From the NCBI GenBank assembly GCA_029260655.1, contig JAJDCU010000059.1, positions 1 to 64,000 on the forward strand: DNA of 64,000 nt, in the 5' to 3' direction. A program made the position numbers and the translations under genes. The notes under the pieces are model-generated. The model saw nothing but the letters and a program-made list of their open reading frames with translations, was not told the DNA's origin and ran no database searches. Each line of letters begins with the position of its first letter. Position 1 is the first letter of the stretch. Shown piece by piece: positions 53,628 to 62,892 of this stretch. This DNA is from Phycisphaeraceae bacterium. Lineage in GTDB: Bacteria; Planctomycetota; Phycisphaerae; Phycisphaerales; Phycisphaeraceae.

Positions 53628-55769
53628 GTGTACACTCACCCCGTGAATCAACCCAGCGATCCAAAGCGACCGTCCGCGATGCTCGCCCTGGCTGTCAGCG
53701 CCGCGCCGCTGCTGGCGTGTGTCTGGCTGATCACGCAGAACGGCCGGGCGGCTACTCGGCCCGAGGCGTTTACCTCGGTGCTGGCCATCGCCGCGGGGTC
53801 GCTGCCGGTGCTCGGAGCGCTATGGCTTAGCGCGGCGGGGTACGGCTTTGCGCTCCGCGCCCTCCTGCTTCGTGGCGTCCGGCCAGGCGTCATCGCACAG
53901 ACAGGCGTGGGGATGACGGTGTTGCTTTTGTTGAACTGGCTACTCGCCATGGCCGGTTGGCTCAACCCGATCACCGTCTGGGTGTTATGCGGCATCGGCA
54001 TCGTAAGCCTGCTGATTCACCTCGTACGCGGGATGCTGCACTCGCTGTGCAGCCTGCCCGATCGGTGCTGTGTGCGTACCCCGTTCAGCACCTTGCTGCT
54101 CGTGCCGGGGCTGGCGCTGCTGGTGGTTGCGGCGTGCTGCCCGCCGGGGACGCTGTGGTCGGTCGAGGCGTTTGGGTACGACGTCACCAGCTACCACCTG
54201 CAACTGCCGCGCGAATGGATCGACGCCGGGCGGATGGCCGGGCTCGAGCACAACGTCTACAGCTACCTGCCGAGCCTGATCGAGGCCGGGTACATGACGA
54301 TCGGCCTGATGCGCGGGTCGGTGCTCGACGGGGTCTACACCTGCCAACTGTTCCACGTCACGCTGGCGCTGCTGGCGGCGGCGGCTATCGGCAAGACGGT
54401 CGCTGCGCGGGCAACACCTCCTGCGGGCATCGGCGCGGCGGCGGTGTTCCTGGCGGTCCCCTGGGTGACGGTGACCGGCTCGCTTGCCTACAACGAGATG
54501 GGTGTGCTGGCGTTCGGTGCGGTGGCGATGATGATCGCGTTCGATGAAGTCGGCTCGACGCACAAGGGTGCGGCGGCCGTGGGCATGCTCGTCGGCGCAG
54601 CGACATTGGCCAAACTCACCGCCGGGGTCATGATCGCGCTGCCGGTCGGGCTTATGCTGCTATGCCGATTAAATCGACGGGCCGACACACAGATCAAGGG
54701 CGGCCGAATGCTCGGCGTGCAACTCGCCGCCGTCGCAGCGCTGGCGGGGACACTGACGCTGGCGCCCTACCTAGTCCGAAACAGCACGTGGGCCGGTAAT
54801 CCCGTCTTTCCCTTCGCCACAGAGCGGTTGGGGACGGGCCATTGGGATGGCGAGCTGGTCGAGCGATGGGACACCGCCCACGGCCTGTCGCCCAAGCAGG
54901 AGGGCAGGCTCGACGCGCTGGGCAGGCAGTGGCTATTGAATACCGGCTACGGCGCGATCGGCGGGCAACCTACACCGCGCGAAACCGCCAACATGGCGCG
55001 CTTCTCGCTGGAAGGCGGCGTCCCACCTTTGTGGATCGTGGTTGCGATCGCGACGGTGCTGTTGCTGAATCACCCAGGCACGCGCCGGGCCGGCGGAGCG
55101 CTTTCGCTGATGATCGCCGTGCAGGTGGTGTTCTGGCTATTGGCCACACACATGCAAAGCCGGTTCCTGATCCCAACCATCCTGCCCGCCTGCCTGATCG
55201 CGGGATTGGGATACGACCGGCTGCGCGCCTTGACACAAACCAAAGCCCCCACCGTCGCGCCGCTGGTCGGCTGCGCTCTAGTCGCCACCTTGGCGCTGAC
55301 CAGCTACACGACCCTGCTCACACAGACCCACCGATCCTCTTACGACTCAGGCACAGGCAACCTCTTATTCGACCCCATATCGTCGGCGATCAACACACCC
55401 CCGCCCTACGAGAACCACCCGATCAACCGTTTACCAAAAGACAGCAAGACACTGCTGGTCGCGGACAACTCCGGGCTGCTGTATCTGAGCCGGCCGATTG
55501 TTTATGCCACAGCGTTCGACGCTGACCCCTTGGGTGAGATGATCCGCAACAGCAAAGACGACCCGGCGGCAGTCAACGACTCCCTCCGTGAGGCGGGGAT
55601 CACACACGTCTGGGTCCACTGGTCCGAACTGGACCGCCTGCACAATACCTACGGCCACGACCGCGACGTCACTGAAACCACGCTCTCCCGCCTGATCGCC
55701 ACCGGCTGGGAACCCGTTGAAAACGCCGGCCGATCCGCCACGCTGTACGCCTTGCCGGCGCAGCAATAG
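53628..55769 (+). CDS. Multi-pass membrane protein, GT-C glycosyltransferase-like
   Basis: 713 residues from a GTG at 53628 (a second GTG at 53643 is possible). About 12 membrane segments and a C-terminal soluble region (about 600-713). In the first half, FGYDVTSYHLQLPREWIDAG (split near residues 178-197) resembles the D-x-x-Y/H loop of dolichol-phosphate mannosyltransferase-type GT-C enzymes. It starts nine bases after hemA but has no clear tetrapyrrole link. The donor and acceptor are unknown. Confidence 0.7.
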   Translation: MYTHPVNQPSDPKRPSAMLALAVSAAPLLACVWLITQNGRAATRPEAFTSVLAIAAGSLPVLGALWLSAAGYGFALRALLLRGVRPGVIAQTGVGMTVLLLLNWLLAMAGWLNPITVWVLCGIGIVSLLIHLVRGMLHSLCSLPDRCCVRTPFSTLLLVPGLALLVVAACCPPGTLWSVEAFGYDVTSYHLQLPREWIDAGRMAGLEHNVYSYLPSLIEAGYMTIGLMRGSVLDGVYTCQLFHVTLALLAAAAIGKTVAARATPPAGIGAAAVFLAVPWVTVTGSLAYNEMGVLAFGAVAMMIAFDEVGSTHKGAAAVGMLVGAATLAKLTAGVMIALPVGLMLLCRLNRRADTQIKGGRMLGVQLAAVAALAGTLTLAPYLVRNSTWAGNPVFPFATERLGTGHWDGELVERWDTAHGLSPKQEGRLDALGRQWLLNTGYGAIGGQPTPRETANMARFSLEGGVPPLWIVVAIATVLLLNHPGTRRAGGALSLMIAVQVVFWLLATHMQSRFLIPTILPACLIAGLGYDRLRALTQTKAPTVAPLVGCALVATLALTSYTTLLTQTHRSSYDSGTGNLLFDPISSAINTPPPYENHPINRLPKDSKTLLVADNSGLLYLSRPIVYATAFDADPLGEMIRNSKDDPAAVNDSLREAGITHVWVHWSELDRLHNTYGHDRDVTETTLSRLIATGWEPVENAGRSATLYALPAQQ

Positions 55770-55815
55770 GGTTCAGGAGTTGCAGAAAATCGGGCACGGC
55801 CGTGAGTGTGAAGGG

Positions 55816-57894
55816 TCAGCGCCGCGAGGATGACTGTGCTGCATCGGCGGTGGATGTGGGGACGTCGGGCAGATCCGTGCCCCGCATGATCCGCCACCAC
55901 GCCAGGGCCTGCACCGCCGCGTGGCGACGCAGCAGGTCATCGCGATTCGGCAGCGGCGACGGCAGCGCCCGCCCGGGGATCGGCTTGATCACCTGTTGGC
56001 GATCGGTGTCCATGATGAAGTTCGGCCCGATCACATAGGCACGGCTAAACCCCAGCGGATCCTGCCTCGGCGCGAGCATGTCCCGCCCGATCGCGTGGTA
56101 TTCAAAGCCCCGCGGCGCAGCAAGTTCAATCAGCGTCGGGCAGATGTCCAGGTGCGAACCGACGATTGCCTCGGGGCGCTGTACGCCGTCAAGCACGCGC
56201 GGCCCGTACAGCATCATCGGCACCGAGGAGCGCTCGTACAGCGTCGGGCGCGCCGCGATGAAACGCCGCGACCAGTGATCGCCCGTGGCCGCGATGATCG
56301 GATCCGTGAACTTGCCGGTCACCTGCCTGGCGAACCGGCCGATACACTGATCGGAGTACCACAGATGGCCCAATTCGGGCAGGCTGATATTCGTGCCGGC
56401 GAACTTCTTGCTCAGCGATGCCGGCATCTCGCGCAACGGGAACCCTTTCCCGTAGACATCGATGTCGTACGGTGGATGAAACGTCGTTGTCAGGATGACG
56501 TTGAAGCTGGGGCGGTCATCGTCGAGCGTTTTGACGGCGTAGTCGAGGACGTCCTCATCGTCGACGCCCCATTCATTGGTTTGGACCCAGGACCCCATGT
56601 CGGCGCCGCTGTAGACGTGATCGAAGCCCTGGTCGGTGCAGAAGTCACCGATGCGTTGCCACGAGGGGTAGCCGGAGTAGAACACGTTGGTTTCGTAGCC
56701 GAGGCGTTTGAAGATCGAGGCGATCGAGGAGGCGTAAGGCTTGCGGGCCGAGGCCTGGTAGTTGGTCATCACGCCGGGATCGGCCAGCCCGGTGATGATC
56801 GGCGCGAAGCTGACCATCGTGCCGGTGGAAGCCGGCAGAAACGCCCGCACGAGGACGCCATCGCGGCCAAGCTGCTTGATGTTTTCGCTCAAACCCAGTG
56901 ACCCGTACTGCTCAAGGGTCGGCCAGGCGTCGTAACTTTCCATCACCAGCAGAAAGATGTGTCGCGGCGGCGTGCCCTTGGGGCCGGCGGCGATGTGACG
57001 CAGGGCGTCGTCTATTGTGTGAATCGTTCGGTCGTCACCGGCGATGAGCCGGGCGGCGGCGCGGATGTCGCCGTCGGGCAGATACACGTCTAGCCCCGAA
57101 GCCGACGACAGGTGCAGGTAGTTCTTGATCGCGTAGCGCAGCGCAGTGTAAGGATTGACCACGGTTCGGTTGAGGAAGGTGTCGCGTGTGACGGCGGCGT
57201 CCTTCTCCTGCATGGGGCGATTAGTGACCGACCCGCGCACAGCGCAGACGTAGCAGGCGACAAGCAGCACGAGTGTGAAAATACGTGCGGCCTGCGCCTG
57301 GGTGATGCGTTCGAGCAGCCCGGGCTCGGTGACGCGCCGCATGACCCATCGGCCGGCGCCGTAGACGAGCGTCACCGCTATGACGCTCAGCCCGAGCACG
57401 CCCCACAGGATCGGGTACTGCTTCCATGCCGTCTGGACCACGGCGCCGAAATCGTCGAAGACCACCCCGAGGATCCAGTGGTTGAACTGGTCGTGGTACT
57501 CGCCGAAGTACGCGATGTCGATCACACCAATGATCAATGTGGCGATTAGAAACAGCGAGAGCGTCGCCCAGCGCACACGCCGAGCCGTGCGGGTGGCGTC
57601 GACGAACAGACATGCCAGGCTCAACACCAGCGTCGGCGCGATTGCCAGGGCGGTGATACGCAGGTCGAAACGTACCCCGTTGAGCATGGCCAGCAGCAGG
57701 TCCCCGCCGCCGCTGTCCGGCGACATCTGGTCGTAAAAGACGCCGATGAGGATTGCGCGGAACACCGTCAGGGCCGCCAGGCACATCGCCGCCAGTTTGA
57801 GATCCTGGGCGATCTGCTCGACGAAGCGCGGCCAGTGATCGACCTTGCCGAGCACCGGCTCGGCGTCATTGTGTAAGATACCCGCCTCTGACAT
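55816..57894 (-). CDS. LTA-synthase-like membrane sulfatase/phosphotransferase
   Basis: 692 residues from the ATG at 57894. Five predicted membrane segments precede an extracytoplasmic sulfatase-type domain (about 300-670). Metal and nucleophile motifs are VMESYDAWP, LPASTGTMVSFAPIITGL (Ser/Thr nucleophile) and ATGDHWSRR. The arrangement matches LtaS and its relatives (OpgB, MdoB), which transfer glycerol- or ethanolamine-phosphate. In a Gram-negative-type cell, periplasmic glucan or surface-sugar decoration is more plausible than teichoic acid (inference). Confidence 0.87.
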   Translation of the reverse strand: MSEAGILHNDAEPVLGKVDHWPRFVEQIAQDLKLAAMCLAALTVFRAILIGVFYDQMSPDSGGGDLLLAMLNGVRFDLRITALAIAPTLVLSLACLFVDATRTARRVRWATLSLFLIATLIIGVIDIAYFGEYHDQFNHWILGVVFDDFGAVVQTAWKQYPILWGVLGLSVIAVTLVYGAGRWVMRRVTEPGLLERITQAQAARIFTLVLLVACYVCAVRGSVTNRPMQEKDAAVTRDTFLNRTVVNPYTALRYAIKNYLHLSSASGLDVYLPDGDIRAAARLIAGDDRTIHTIDDALRHIAAGPKGTPPRHIFLLVMESYDAWPTLEQYGSLGLSENIKQLGRDGVLVRAFLPASTGTMVSFAPIITGLADPGVMTNYQASARKPYASSIASIFKRLGYETNVFYSGYPSWQRIGDFCTDQGFDHVYSGADMGSWVQTNEWGVDDEDVLDYAVKTLDDDRPSFNVILTTTFHPPYDIDVYGKGFPLREMPASLSKKFAGTNISLPELGHLWYSDQCIGRFARQVTGKFTDPIIAATGDHWSRRFIAARPTLYERSSVPMMLYGPRVLDGVQRPEAIVGSHLDICPTLIELAAPRGFEYHAIGRDMLAPRQDPLGFSRAYVIGPNFIMDTDRQQVIKPIPGRALPSPLPNRDDLLRRHAAVQALAWWRIMRGTDLPDVPTSTADAAQSSSRR

Positions 57895-57955
57895 CAAGGC
57901 AGTGTAACCGGCGTCGAGGGTCACATGAAAAAAACCGGGCCTATAAAAATAATTC

Positions 57956-57984
57956 TTGACTCTTACCGCCTTGGCGTCGATAAT
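57956..57984 (+). promoter_or_regulatory. Strong promoter of a small RNA-like unit
   Basis: TTGACT (57956-57961) and GATAAT (57979-57984) with 17 bases between. No protein gene of normal size follows on this strand before the terminator at 58126. Confidence 0.7.
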
Positions 57985-57990
57985 ATAGAC

Positions 57991-58126
57991 GGATAGACAC
58001 AAGAAAGGAGGCCCCCAGCCGCGTGATCACACATCTCGAAAATTAAAACGCCGAGTGAGGCGCAATATCTGATTCAGATACCCCGTTATTTTCTTTTTTT
58101 ATCATCAATTCTCACTCGGCTTTTTT
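57991..58126 (+). ncRNA. Candidate small RNA (about 135 bases)
   Basis: Starts at a good sigma-70-type promoter and ends at a hairpin GCCGAGTGAG (58050-58059) with CTCACTCGGC (58111-58120) and six T residues. The large hairpin loop holds an internal T run. A Shine-Dalgarno-like AAAGGAGG (58004-58011) precedes a seven-codon ORF GTG...TAA (58023-58046), so it could also encode a leader peptide. No known RNA family was matched by eye. Confidence 0.55.
58111..58126 (+). terminator. 3' arm and T run of the small-RNA terminator
   Basis: CTCACTCGGC followed by TTTTTT pairs with GCCGAGTGAG at 58050-58059 (10 bp), giving a hairpin with a 51-base loop. Confidence 0.7.
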
Positions 58127-58295
58127 ATGCGCGGATGGAGCCGGATGAAGATCGTAAAGATGAATGAGTCATCCAAAGTTGATGCAAATGAGAAGACTTT
58201 AGCGAGTCTCACACGACTTAATCTGTGACATCTGCGAAATCTTCGGATACTTCCGGCTTCGCCGTTTTCGCGCCTTCGTGGTGACTCAGCCGCCG

Positions 58296-58820
58296 TTACA
58301 GAAACTTCGCCACGATAAACCGTGCCGCCTCGTCGGGGTTGGTGTGGGTGACGTTGAAGACGTGATCGGCTACCTCGCGGTAGACCGGGTCGCGTTCGGC
58401 CAGAACCTGCTTGATCTCATCCAGGCCCCCGCCTGCGTCGGTAAGGTTGGGGCGCGAGGCGGCGGTGGCGGCGTCGGCGTGGATGCGGCGCTCCAGTTCT
58501 TCGGGGTCGCACGCCAAGTAGATTCGGATGGCTTCGGGTGCGTCCTTGACGGCCTTTCGGGTGTCGGGGTGCATCAGGGCGCCGCCGCCCAGGGCGATGA
58601 CGTGGTTTTCTCGCTTGACTAGCTCCACGGTGGCCATGGCCTCGGCCTCACGGAAAGCCGGCTCGCCGTCGATTTCCCAGATGTCGGCGATGGAACGGTC
58701 GTCAAACACCTTGCGGACTGCCTGGTCGCCGTCGACGAAGTCTTTCCAGAGCTGGGCGGCGAGTTTCCGGCCGAGGGTGGTCTTGCCGCAGCCACGGTAG
58801 CCAAAGAGGATCAGATTCAT
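58296..58820 (-). CDS. aroK: Shikimate kinase
   Basis: Phosphorylates shikimate at the 3-OH in aromatic amino acid synthesis. 174 residues from the ATG at 58820; upstream codons to 58931 are His/Pro-rich and overlap the divergent gene. P-loop GYRGCGKTTLGRK at residue 7, FREAEAMATVEL (shikimate site region), and ALGGGALMHPDTRK near residue 80. Normal length. The 169-base gap to the small RNA has no other gene. Confidence 0.95.
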   Translation of the reverse strand: MNLILFGYRGCGKTTLGRKLAAQLWKDFVDGDQAVRKVFDDRSIADIWEIDGEPAFREAEAMATVELVKRENHVIALGGGALMHPDTRKAVKDAPEAIRIYLACDPEELERRIHADAATAASRPNLTDAGGGLDEIKQVLAERDPVYREVADHVFNVTHTNPDEAARFIVAKFL

Positions 58821-58906
58821 GGCGGGATTGTAGCGGGGAGCTCGGGGCTTGGGGATTTGGGGTTGGGGGAGGAAGTGTTGCTGCGGGTGGGTATGATGTG
58901 TGTGCG

Positions 58907-59278
58907 ATGGCGAAGGACCCCTATCAATCACACCTGAATGGTCTGCGTGAGCGGCGCAACCGGAAGGATCCGGATTTATCGCTTGGGTTTATGCGCCGCC
59001 AGTTCCAGCAGGAGGTGCAAAAGCCGTACGAGCAGTTGGGCGAACTGTCGACGATATGGGTCGAGCTTGTGCCGACCGAGTTGGCGGAGCACACACGGCT
59101 GGAGGGTTTAAGCCGGGGGGTGCTTCGGGTGTCTGTCGACTCCAGCGGTCGGCTGTACGAGCTGGACCGCCTGCTGCGCGGGGGGGTGTTTGACGAGCTT
59201 GTCAGCCGGCACCGGGGCAAGGCGCTAAGGCGGGTGGAATTGAAAATGAAGCCGATCGATTCTGGTAGCAGAAGCTAA
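58907..59278 (+). CDS. DUF721/DciA-like protein
   Basis: 123 residues from the ATG at 58907. The C-terminal two-thirds match the DUF721 core: LSTIWVELVPTELAEHTRL, then GVLRVSVDSSGRLYELDRL near residue 65. DciA is the helicase loader for DnaB in many bacteria; DUF721 members include it. The short N-terminus is basic. The stop lies inside a heptad-repeat-like tract (59267-59292). Confidence 0.8.
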   Translation: MAKDPYQSHLNGLRERRNRKDPDLSLGFMRRQFQQEVQKPYEQLGELSTIWVELVPTELAEHTRLEGLSRGVLRVSVDSSGRLYELDRLLRGGVFDELVSRHRGKALRRVELKMKPIDSGSRS

Positions 59279-59292
59279 TAGCTAACCGCTTG
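59267..59292. repeat. Orphan heptad repeat arm
   Basis: AGAAGCTAATAGCTAACCGC-type sequence with GCTAATA-GCTAACC units, the same as the ribosomal-operon copies, but without an opposing arm. It overlaps the end of the DciA-like gene and abuts the SLC13 gene end. Confidence 0.65.
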
Positions 59293-59294
59293 CC

Positions 59295-61100
59295 TTAGAA
59301 CGGCCAAAACCAGGGCGCGAGCGCCACGGTGACCGCCATAACGATCAGGTTCAGCGGCAAACCGACGCGGACGTAGTCGGTGAACTTGTACCCGCCGGCG
59401 GAATAGACCATGAGGTTGGTCTGGTAGGCGGTGGGCGTGGCGAAGCTGGCGGCGCTGGTGGTCATGAGCATCATGGCGAAGGGCATGAAGCTCAACCCCT
59501 GAGTCATCGCCGCGGCCTTGGCGACCGGGAACAGCAGGCCGACGGTCCCGATCGGCCCGATCAGCGAGGTCAGCGCCATCCCGATCAGGTACAGCGCCAG
59601 GAGCACCGCGCGGGGGCCAAAGCCCTGGAACACCTGCACGATCGATTCGGCGACGGACTGGGCGGCGTGGGTGGATTCCAAGGTCGCCCCCACGCCCAGC
59701 GCAGCGCCCATGGTCAACAGCACCCGCCAGTTGATGCTCTGGCGCGCTTCACCTGACGAACAGCAGCCGGTGACGACCATCAGCCCGCCTGCCAGCAGCG
59801 CGGCGTTGACCAGCCGCATCGGCGTGAGCATCACCGCAGCGACCATCGCAATCAGCAGCAGCAGCGCCACCCAGGCACGGTCGTGGCGGATCGGCTTGGA
59901 CCCCTCGATGGTCGAGACAAGGAAGAAGTCACGGCTGTTGCGCTGGGCCTCAACGAAGCGCGGGTGGGTCTCAAGCAGCAGGGTGTCGCCGGCCTTGAGG
60001 ACGATGTCGCCGATCTTCTGCTGGCCCAGGTGCTCGCCGCCACGGTGGACCGCGATCACCGCGGCGCTGTAGACCGTGCGGAACCTGCCCTCACGGATGG
60101 TCTTGCCGACGATCGGGCAGTTATCGCTGACGACGGCCTCGACCAGCCGGCGGTCCGGGCGGGGGTCGCCGAGCTTGAACACCTGTTTGGTCGCAGGCGC
60201 CAGACCGCGTGTCCGCTGAAGGTCGACCACCGAATCGACGATGCCCGCGAAGATCAGCCGGTCGCCTTCGTGAAGCACCTGCTGAGGCCCGACGGCGGCG
60301 ATCCGCTCGCCCTGCCGCTCGACCTCGATGAGGTACGCCCCGGGCAGCGAACGCAGGCCCGCTTCCTCGATGGTCTTGCCGTGGATCGGGCTCTTAGGCT
60401 CGACGATCATCTCGACGGTGTATTGCCGGGCGTCGCTGTCGGCCTCGACCGGGGTCCTGCGGTCCGGCAGCAGCCGCGGCGCAACGGTCAATAGATAGAT
60501 CAGCCCCAGCACGAGGCTGGGGACCCCGATCGCTGAGATCGTGAACATCCCGATGTGGATATCCGTCAGTTGGCCGGCCTTCTGGGCCTGGATGACCTGA
60601 CCGTCGACGAAGACGTTAGTCGCTGTGCCGATCAGTGTGCAGGACCCGCCGAGGATCGCGGCGTAGCTCAAGGGGATAAACAGCTTGGACGGCGCCAGCC
60701 CGATCTTCTTGCACCAGTCGTTCACGACGGGCATGAACATCGCGACGATCGGGGTGTTGTTCAGGAAGGCGCTGAGCCCGGCGACCGGGAGGGTCAGCCT
60801 CATCAGCGCACCGGTGACCGACCCGGGCCTGCCCAGCAGCGGCTGGGTCACCATCCCCATCGCGCCGGTCTGGCTCAGGCCCTCGGCGACGACGAAAAGC
60901 ACCGCGATCGTGATCACCGCCTCGTTGCCAAAACCCGCCACCGCCTGGGCCGGTGAGGGAAACATCGGCGAGAACAGCCCCATCGTCATCAGCAGCGCCA
61001 GCCCCGCCAGCAACACCGTGTCCGGGCCCGCCAGGCCGCGCACCAGCGTCACGGCGATCAGCAGCACCGTACCCAGCGTGAACCATGCTTCCCACGTCAT
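59295..61100 (-). CDS. SLC13/DASS-family permease with RCK_C (TrkA-C) domains
   Basis: 601 residues with about eleven membrane segments. Signature loops FLNNTPIVAMFMPVV near residue 112 and LGGSCTLIGTATNVF near residue 150 match the DASS transporter helices. Two TrkA-C-like domains occupy about 210-390 in the middle. Members carry dicarboxylates, sulfate or sodium; the domain organisation resembles sulfate or anion permeases (inference). The stop abuts the DciA-like gene on the other strand. Confidence 0.88.
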   Translation of the reverse strand: MTWEAWFTLGTVLLIAVTLVRGLAGPDTVLLAGLALLMTMGLFSPMFPSPAQAVAGFGNEAVITIAVLFVVAEGLSQTGAMGMVTQPLLGRPGSVTGALMRLTLPVAGLSAFLNNTPIVAMFMPVVNDWCKKIGLAPSKLFIPLSYAAILGGSCTLIGTATNVFVDGQVIQAQKAGQLTDIHIGMFTISAIGVPSLVLGLIYLLTVAPRLLPDRRTPVEADSDARQYTVEMIVEPKSPIHGKTIEEAGLRSLPGAYLIEVERQGERIAAVGPQQVLHEGDRLIFAGIVDSVVDLQRTRGLAPATKQVFKLGDPRPDRRLVEAVVSDNCPIVGKTIREGRFRTVYSAAVIAVHRGGEHLGQQKIGDIVLKAGDTLLLETHPRFVEAQRNSRDFFLVSTIEGSKPIRHDRAWVALLLLIAMVAAVMLTPMRLVNAALLAGGLMVVTGCCSSGEARQSINWRVLLTMGAALGVGATLESTHAAQSVAESIVQVFQGFGPRAVLLALYLIGMALTSLIGPIGTVGLLFPVAKAAAMTQGLSFMPFAMMLMTTSAASFATPTAYQTNLMVYSAGGYKFTDYVRVGLPLNLIVMAVTVALAPWFWPF

Positions 61101-61384
61101 ATCGCCAGCCCTATCAACCCGGGTATCAGCCTAAAGACCTGTGGACGAAGACCGCAGTCTAGCGAACGCGGATGCCCCGGCCAAGCCTTGATGCCGACCG
61201 GGCCGCGCCCGTCAACCCGCCGGCCAAGTGTCGCCGGTCCGATAGGCGTCGCCGACCCCCCCGGCACCGTCCGCCTGAGCGTTATATCCCGCACCAAACG
61301 CGCAGCATGATTAAGTAGCGCCACCTTCACACCGATAGGCGTGAGGACAGCCCATCTTCGGTCTGTCTGATAAGGATGTTGTAG

Positions 61385-62050
61385 ATGCGAGGCGGAACAC
61401 CAATCCACACCGACGCCCATGCCGCTGCCGCGGGTGTACCTGCGGTGTCGCTGCGTTCGCCCGGCCGAGGATTCGAGGCCTGCAAACGGGTGTTCGATGT
61501 CTTTGCCGCGTGTGTGGGGTTGGTGGGTCTGCTGCCTGTGATGATCTTCTGCGCGGCGTGGATCAAGATGGTAGACGGCGGCCCGGTGCTGTACCGCCAG
61601 TGGCGGGTCGGTCGAGAGGGATGGCTTTTCAATATCTACAAGTTCCGGACGATGAGCCTGGACGCCGAATGTGACGGCGTGAGGTTCGCGTCGTCCGCCG
61701 ACCCGCGCGTGCTTACGGGCTGCAAATGGATCCGTAAGTGCCACGCCGACGAGCTGCCGCAGTTGGTCAACATCCTGCTGGGTCAGATGAGCCTGGTGGG
61801 CCCCAGGCCCGAGAGGCCGGAGGTCTTCGAACAGTTGCGCGGCGACCTGCCGGGGATCGAGCGCCGGCTGGCGGCTTCACCCGGGCTGACCGGGTTGGCA
61901 CAGGTCCGCAACGGCTACAGCAACGACCTGCCGGGGATGAGACGCAAACTGGCGTACGACCTGCGTTACCTGCGCAGCCGGAGCCTGACCCGAGATATGA
62001 CACTGATCCTTGAGACGATCCCGAGGGTCTGGGACCCCACGGCGTGTTAA
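61385..62050 (+). CDS. Undecaprenyl-phosphate sugar transferase (WcaJ-type)
   Basis: 221 residues. One membrane segment near residues 37-60 is followed by the bacterial sugar transferase domain: YRQWRVGREGWLFNIYKFRTM near residue 73, then DELPQLVNILLGQMSLVGPRPERPE near residue 122. It transfers the first sugar-1-phosphate to undecaprenyl phosphate. The extra membrane domain of full WcaJ is missing. It overlaps or abuts the exporter gene, marking the start of an exopolysaccharide operon. Confidence 0.92.
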   Translation: MRGGTPIHTDAHAAAAGVPAVSLRSPGRGFEACKRVFDVFAACVGLVGLLPVMIFCAAWIKMVDGGPVLYRQWRVGREGWLFNIYKFRTMSLDAECDGVRFASSADPRVLTGCKWIRKCHADELPQLVNILLGQMSLVGPRPERPEVFEQLRGDLPGIERRLAASPGLTGLAQVRNGYSNDLPGMRRKLAYDLRYLRSRSLTRDMTLILETIPRVWDPTAC

Positions 62051-62082
62051 CGCCAGGGCCCGATGACGCGAGGAGGTTGCCG

Positions 62083-62853
62083 ATGCATCGACGCATGGCT
62101 AAAAATCATGGCTTGATCCTGACACCGCTGGTCGCGGTCTGTCTGCTGCTGCTGACCGGCTGCGGCAAGACCTACACCGATTACAGCGCGTTCATCGCCG
62201 AGCCGCGACCGGTCGTCACCGCAACCGACTACCGTATGGCCCCCCCCGATACCCTCCAGATCTACTCCAAGCGGGTCCGCGAGATCCACGGGCACAGGGA
62301 AACGATCAGCCCCGACGGCAAGATCACACTGCCGCTGCTGGGCCGGATCTTCGTCGCCGGCAGGACCACCGAAGAAGTCACGGCAGAACTCGAATTGTTG
62401 GCACAGGAATATTACGAAGACGCCGACGTCAGCGTCCGCGTCATCGGCTACGCCAGTAAGAAGATCTTTGTCTTCGGCGAGGTCGGGCGCCCCGGGCCCT
62501 ACGCCTACGACGGGGCGAACACGATCCTGGAAACCCTCTCACGGGCACAGCCGTCGCGCCTGGCGGACCCGTCCAAGATCGTCCTGCTTCGGCCCAGCGC
62601 CGATGGCGAGCTGGTCCGGCGGATGACCGTGGACCTGGACAAGATGGTCAAGGAAGGCGACACCCTGCTTAACGCCGTCATGGAAGAAGGCGACATCATC
62701 TACGTCCCGCCGACCACGTTGGCGGCGGTGGCCCTGGGTTTCCAGCAACTGCTACTGCCGTTCCAACCGATCGCCAGCACGATCGCCGGGCCGGCCGACA
62801 TCCAGACCGAGTCGCAGGGCTACTCCAGCTACGGGGTAAACGAGCGGGACTAA
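62083..62853 (+). CDS. Wza-like polysaccharide export lipoprotein
   Basis: 256 residues from the ATG at 62083, set by AGGAGG at 62071-62076. Lipoprotein signal with lipobox LLTGC (Cys about 27). The Poly_export domain (TLQIYSKRVREIHGHRETISPDGKITLPLLGRI, split near 60-95) is followed by an SLBB-like domain. Forms the outer-membrane export channel in Wza systems. It follows the sugar transferase by 32 bases and precedes a Wzz-like gene by 39 bases. Confidence 0.9.
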   Translation: MHRRMAKNHGLILTPLVAVCLLLLTGCGKTYTDYSAFIAEPRPVVTATDYRMAPPDTLQIYSKRVREIHGHRETISPDGKITLPLLGRIFVAGRTTEEVTAELELLAQEYYEDADVSVRVIGYASKKIFVFGEVGRPGPYAYDGANTILETLSRAQPSRLADPSKIVLLRPSADGELVRRMTVDLDKMVKEGDTLLNAVMEEGDIIYVPPTTLAAVALGFQQLLLPFQPIASTIAGPADIQTESQGYSSYGVNERD

Positions 62854-62892
62854 CCGGGCATCGTAGCACCGAAACGACTTGAGCTAAGTAAC

